Shown: in pieces, positions 62,738 to 64,000 of the stretch
Position numbering within the stretch: the first letter of the stretch is position 1
Layout: every line of letters begins with the position of its first letter
DNA from: Dyella sp. ASV24
Lineage (GTDB): Bacteria > Pseudomonadota > Gammaproteobacteria > Xanthomonadales > Rhodanobacteraceae
Assembly (NCBI RefSeq): GCF_016428905.1
Contig: NZ_JAELTQ010000002.1
Span: 1 to 64,000 of the forward strand
Reading direction: 5' to 3'
Length of the DNA: 64,000 nucleotides
Translations under genes and position numbers: made by a program
Notes under the pieces: model-generated
The model's input: the letters and a program-made list of their open reading frames with translations, nothing else
Told to the model about the DNA's origin: nothing
Databases searched by the model: none

Positions 62738-63853
62738 GTGCTTGAATTGTCCCGACTCCATCGCCGTTTCGCTGGTTTCCAGGCGTTGGACGACGTCAGC
62801 CTGGACATCGCACCGGGCGAATTCCTCGCCTTGCTCGGGCCATCGGGTTCGGGCAAGACGACGCTGCTGCGCATCCTGGCTGGGCTCGATTACCCCGACA
62901 GTGGCAGCGTGCTCAGGAATGGTGACGACTTCCTCGCCACGCCTGCGCGCGAGCGTCGCATCGGCATGGTCTTCCAGCATTACGCCTTGTTTCGCCACCT
63001 GACCGTGATTGAGAACATCGCCTTCGGCCTGCGCGTGCGACCCTGGCGTTCACGGCCGTCGCGAAGCGAGATTCGTGCGCGCGTGGACCGGCTGCTGCGT
63101 CGCGTGCAATTGGATGGGTTGGGTACGCGTTATCCCACCCAGCTTTCCGGCGGCCAGCGACAACGCGTGGCACTGGCCCGTGCGCTGGCGGTGGAACCGG
63201 ACATGCTGTTGCTGGACGAACCCTTCGGCGCGCTCGACGCGCAGGTGCGTGTGGCCTTGCGACGCTGGCTGCGAGAGCTACATGAGGAGCTTGGACTTAC
63301 CAGCATCTTCGTCACGCATGATCAGGAAGAAGCTCTGGAGCTGGCCGACCGCGTTGCGGTGATGAACAAGGGACGTATCGAGCAGGTGGGGCCACCCGAG
63401 GTCATCTACCAGCAACCCGCCACACCCTTCGTCTGTGAGTTCATCGGCAAGGTAAATCGCTTCTCGGTACGGAGGCACGCTGGCGGGTTTGCTGCCGCAG
63501 GATGGATGCCGGAAGGCGATCCGTGGCAGGGGCGCTTTACCGAAGCCGTGGCTTATGTACGACCGGAGCAGCTGCGGCTGGCGACGCCGTCGTCGCTGCC
63601 TGCATGGCAGGCGCATCTAAGACATATCTACCTGGCGGGCGGCGTCGCCCACCTTGATCTCCACGTCGCCTCGCTCGACCTTGCGCTGGAAGCGGACGTA
63701 GCAAGCGAAGATCTTTCGCGGTTCGGGCTGCAGCTGGGCATGGAGCTGCGTGTGGCGCCACGTAGCGTGGTGATGTTTCCACTGGATGGGAAAGGCGAGC
63801 CGCTCAGCGAGGAGCGCTGGATCTGGCACGCGCGTAGCCCTGTGCCTGCGTGA
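62738..63853 (+). CDS. cysA: Sulfate/thiosulfate ABC transporter ATP-binding protein
   Basis: This 371-aa ATPase has Walker [22 protein letters not shown]-loop VFQHYALF, signature [15 protein letters not shown], Walker [17 protein letters not shown] and switch [20 protein letters not shown]-terminal TOBE-like beta domain ([22 protein letters not shown]) follows. It powers sulfate import with CysT and CysW. GTG 62738 follows GAGAGGG by 7 nt. Confidence 0.95.
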   Translation: MLELSRLHRRFAGFQALDDVSLDIAPGEFLALLGPSGSGKTTLLRILAGLDYPDSGSVLRNGDDFLATPARERRIGMVFQHYALFRHLTVIENIAFGLRVRPWRSRPSRSEIRARVDRLLRRVQLDGLGTRYPTQLSGGQRQRVALARALAVEPDMLLLDEPFGALDAQVRVALRRWLRELHEELGLTSIFVTHDQEEALELADRVAVMNKGRIEQVGPPEVIYQQPATPFVCEFIGKVNRFSVRRHAGGFAAAGWMPEGDPWQGRFTEAVAYVRPEQLRLATPSSLPAWQAHLRHIYLAGGVAHLDLHVASLDLALEADVASEDLSRFGLQLGMELRVAPRSVVMFPLDGKGEPLSEERWIWHARSPVPA

Positions 63854-63860
63854 GCGTGAC

Positions 63861-64000
63861 TCAGCGAGCTTCGCCGGGACGGCCCAGTATCGTTGCAGGG
63901 ACGGCCGGCTTGAAGGCAACGGCCGGCCCTGGCGCGATGTGCTTGCGCCACAAGGCGAGCTGCTCGGCAATGCCTGTGCCCACGCTCATCTGCGGCTCCG
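63861..64000 (-). CDS. C-terminal fragment of an unidentified gene
   Basis: On the minus strand a frame is open from the window edge to a TGA at 63861-63863. Its last residues include MSVGTGIAEQLALWRKH, then a Pro/Ala-rich tail (PGPAVAFKPAVPATILG). It converges on cysA with a 7-bp gap. The stretch reads like coding sequence, but only ~46 codons are visible, so the product is unknown and the call is tentative. Confidence 0.4.
   Translation of the reverse strand, partial: EPQMSVGTGIAEQLALWRKHIAPGPAVAFKPAVPATILGRPGEAR

Noticed and set aside
1-64000. CRISPR arrays, complete insertion sequences, rRNA genes or a replication origin
   Set aside because: No regularly spaced repeats, transposase genes, rRNA sequence or DnaA-box clusters were seen in the window.

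Overview
The window is high-GC DNA with tight, ATGA/GTGA-coupled operons. Its content suggests a gammaproteobacterium of the Xanthomonadales (Lysobacterales), probably a Rhodanobacteraceae-type organism such as Dyella or Luteibacter. The clues are the TrpR/YerC-like regulator heading a hisG-D-C-B-H-A-F-IE operon, the folC-SPOR-cvpA-purF order, a FadR-type regulator beside a TonB-dependent receptor and glycosidases, and REPIN-like ATTCCGGC repeats. The genus is an inference from gene content; no species marker is present.

Layout: (1) 1-2.3 kb, the 3' end of an RHS polymorphic toxin gene (RHS core, HINT, GIY-YIG-like tip) followed by a leucine-rich-repeat protein that is the likely immunity protein. 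(2) 3.4-16.6 kb, a type II secretion/type IV pilus hybrid operon: a 1289-aa secreted Fn3/Ig-like protein, GspG, GspF, GspE, PilM/N/O/P-like subunits, a lipoprotein secretin with a C-terminal cohesin-like domain, and three further pseudopilins. A rhodanese-like protein without its catalytic cysteine is convergent with it. (3) 17.6-22.7 kb, a visibly lower-GC island with three unusual genes: a PIN-like/coiled-coil/membrane protein, a CBS-HEPN-like protein and an HNH nuclease. The island is flanked by related short repeats. This is the best candidate for an undescribed (probably defence) module. (4) 22.7-25.9 kb, copper resistance: a MerR regulator behind a long-spacer promoter, a CopA-type ATPase with YHS and heavy-metal-binding domains, and a 52-aa membrane protein whose ribosome binding site lies in a hairpin. 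(5) 25.9-32.4 kb, housekeeping: an NTF2-like protein, GNAT, folC, SPOR, cvpA, purF and DUF455. (6) 32.6-43.5 kb, a carbohydrate locus (GH42 beta-galactosidase, GntR/FadR regulator, TonB-dependent receptor, GH63-like enzyme) with an embedded kinase/PLP-lyase pair. A 13-bp operator-like box is shared by the GH42 and receptor promoters. (7) 43.6-47.7 kb, tRNA-Pro(CGG), hisS, a small lipoprotein gene and hutH. (8) 47.7-50.4 kb, a MarR-MFS efflux-DUF998 operon with a perfect MarR palindrome. (9) 50.6-58.2 kb, the regulated histidine operon. (10) 58.4-63.9 kb, a short upstream reading frame, an FAD/NAD(P)-binding protein and the sulfate ABC transporter sbp-cysT-cysW-cysA. The window ends in the tail of an unidentified minus-strand gene.

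Coordinates, motifs, overlaps and repeats are read directly from the sequence. Family names rest on motif recognition without database searches. Functional links, especially for the nuclease island, the secretion system and the operators, are inferences.
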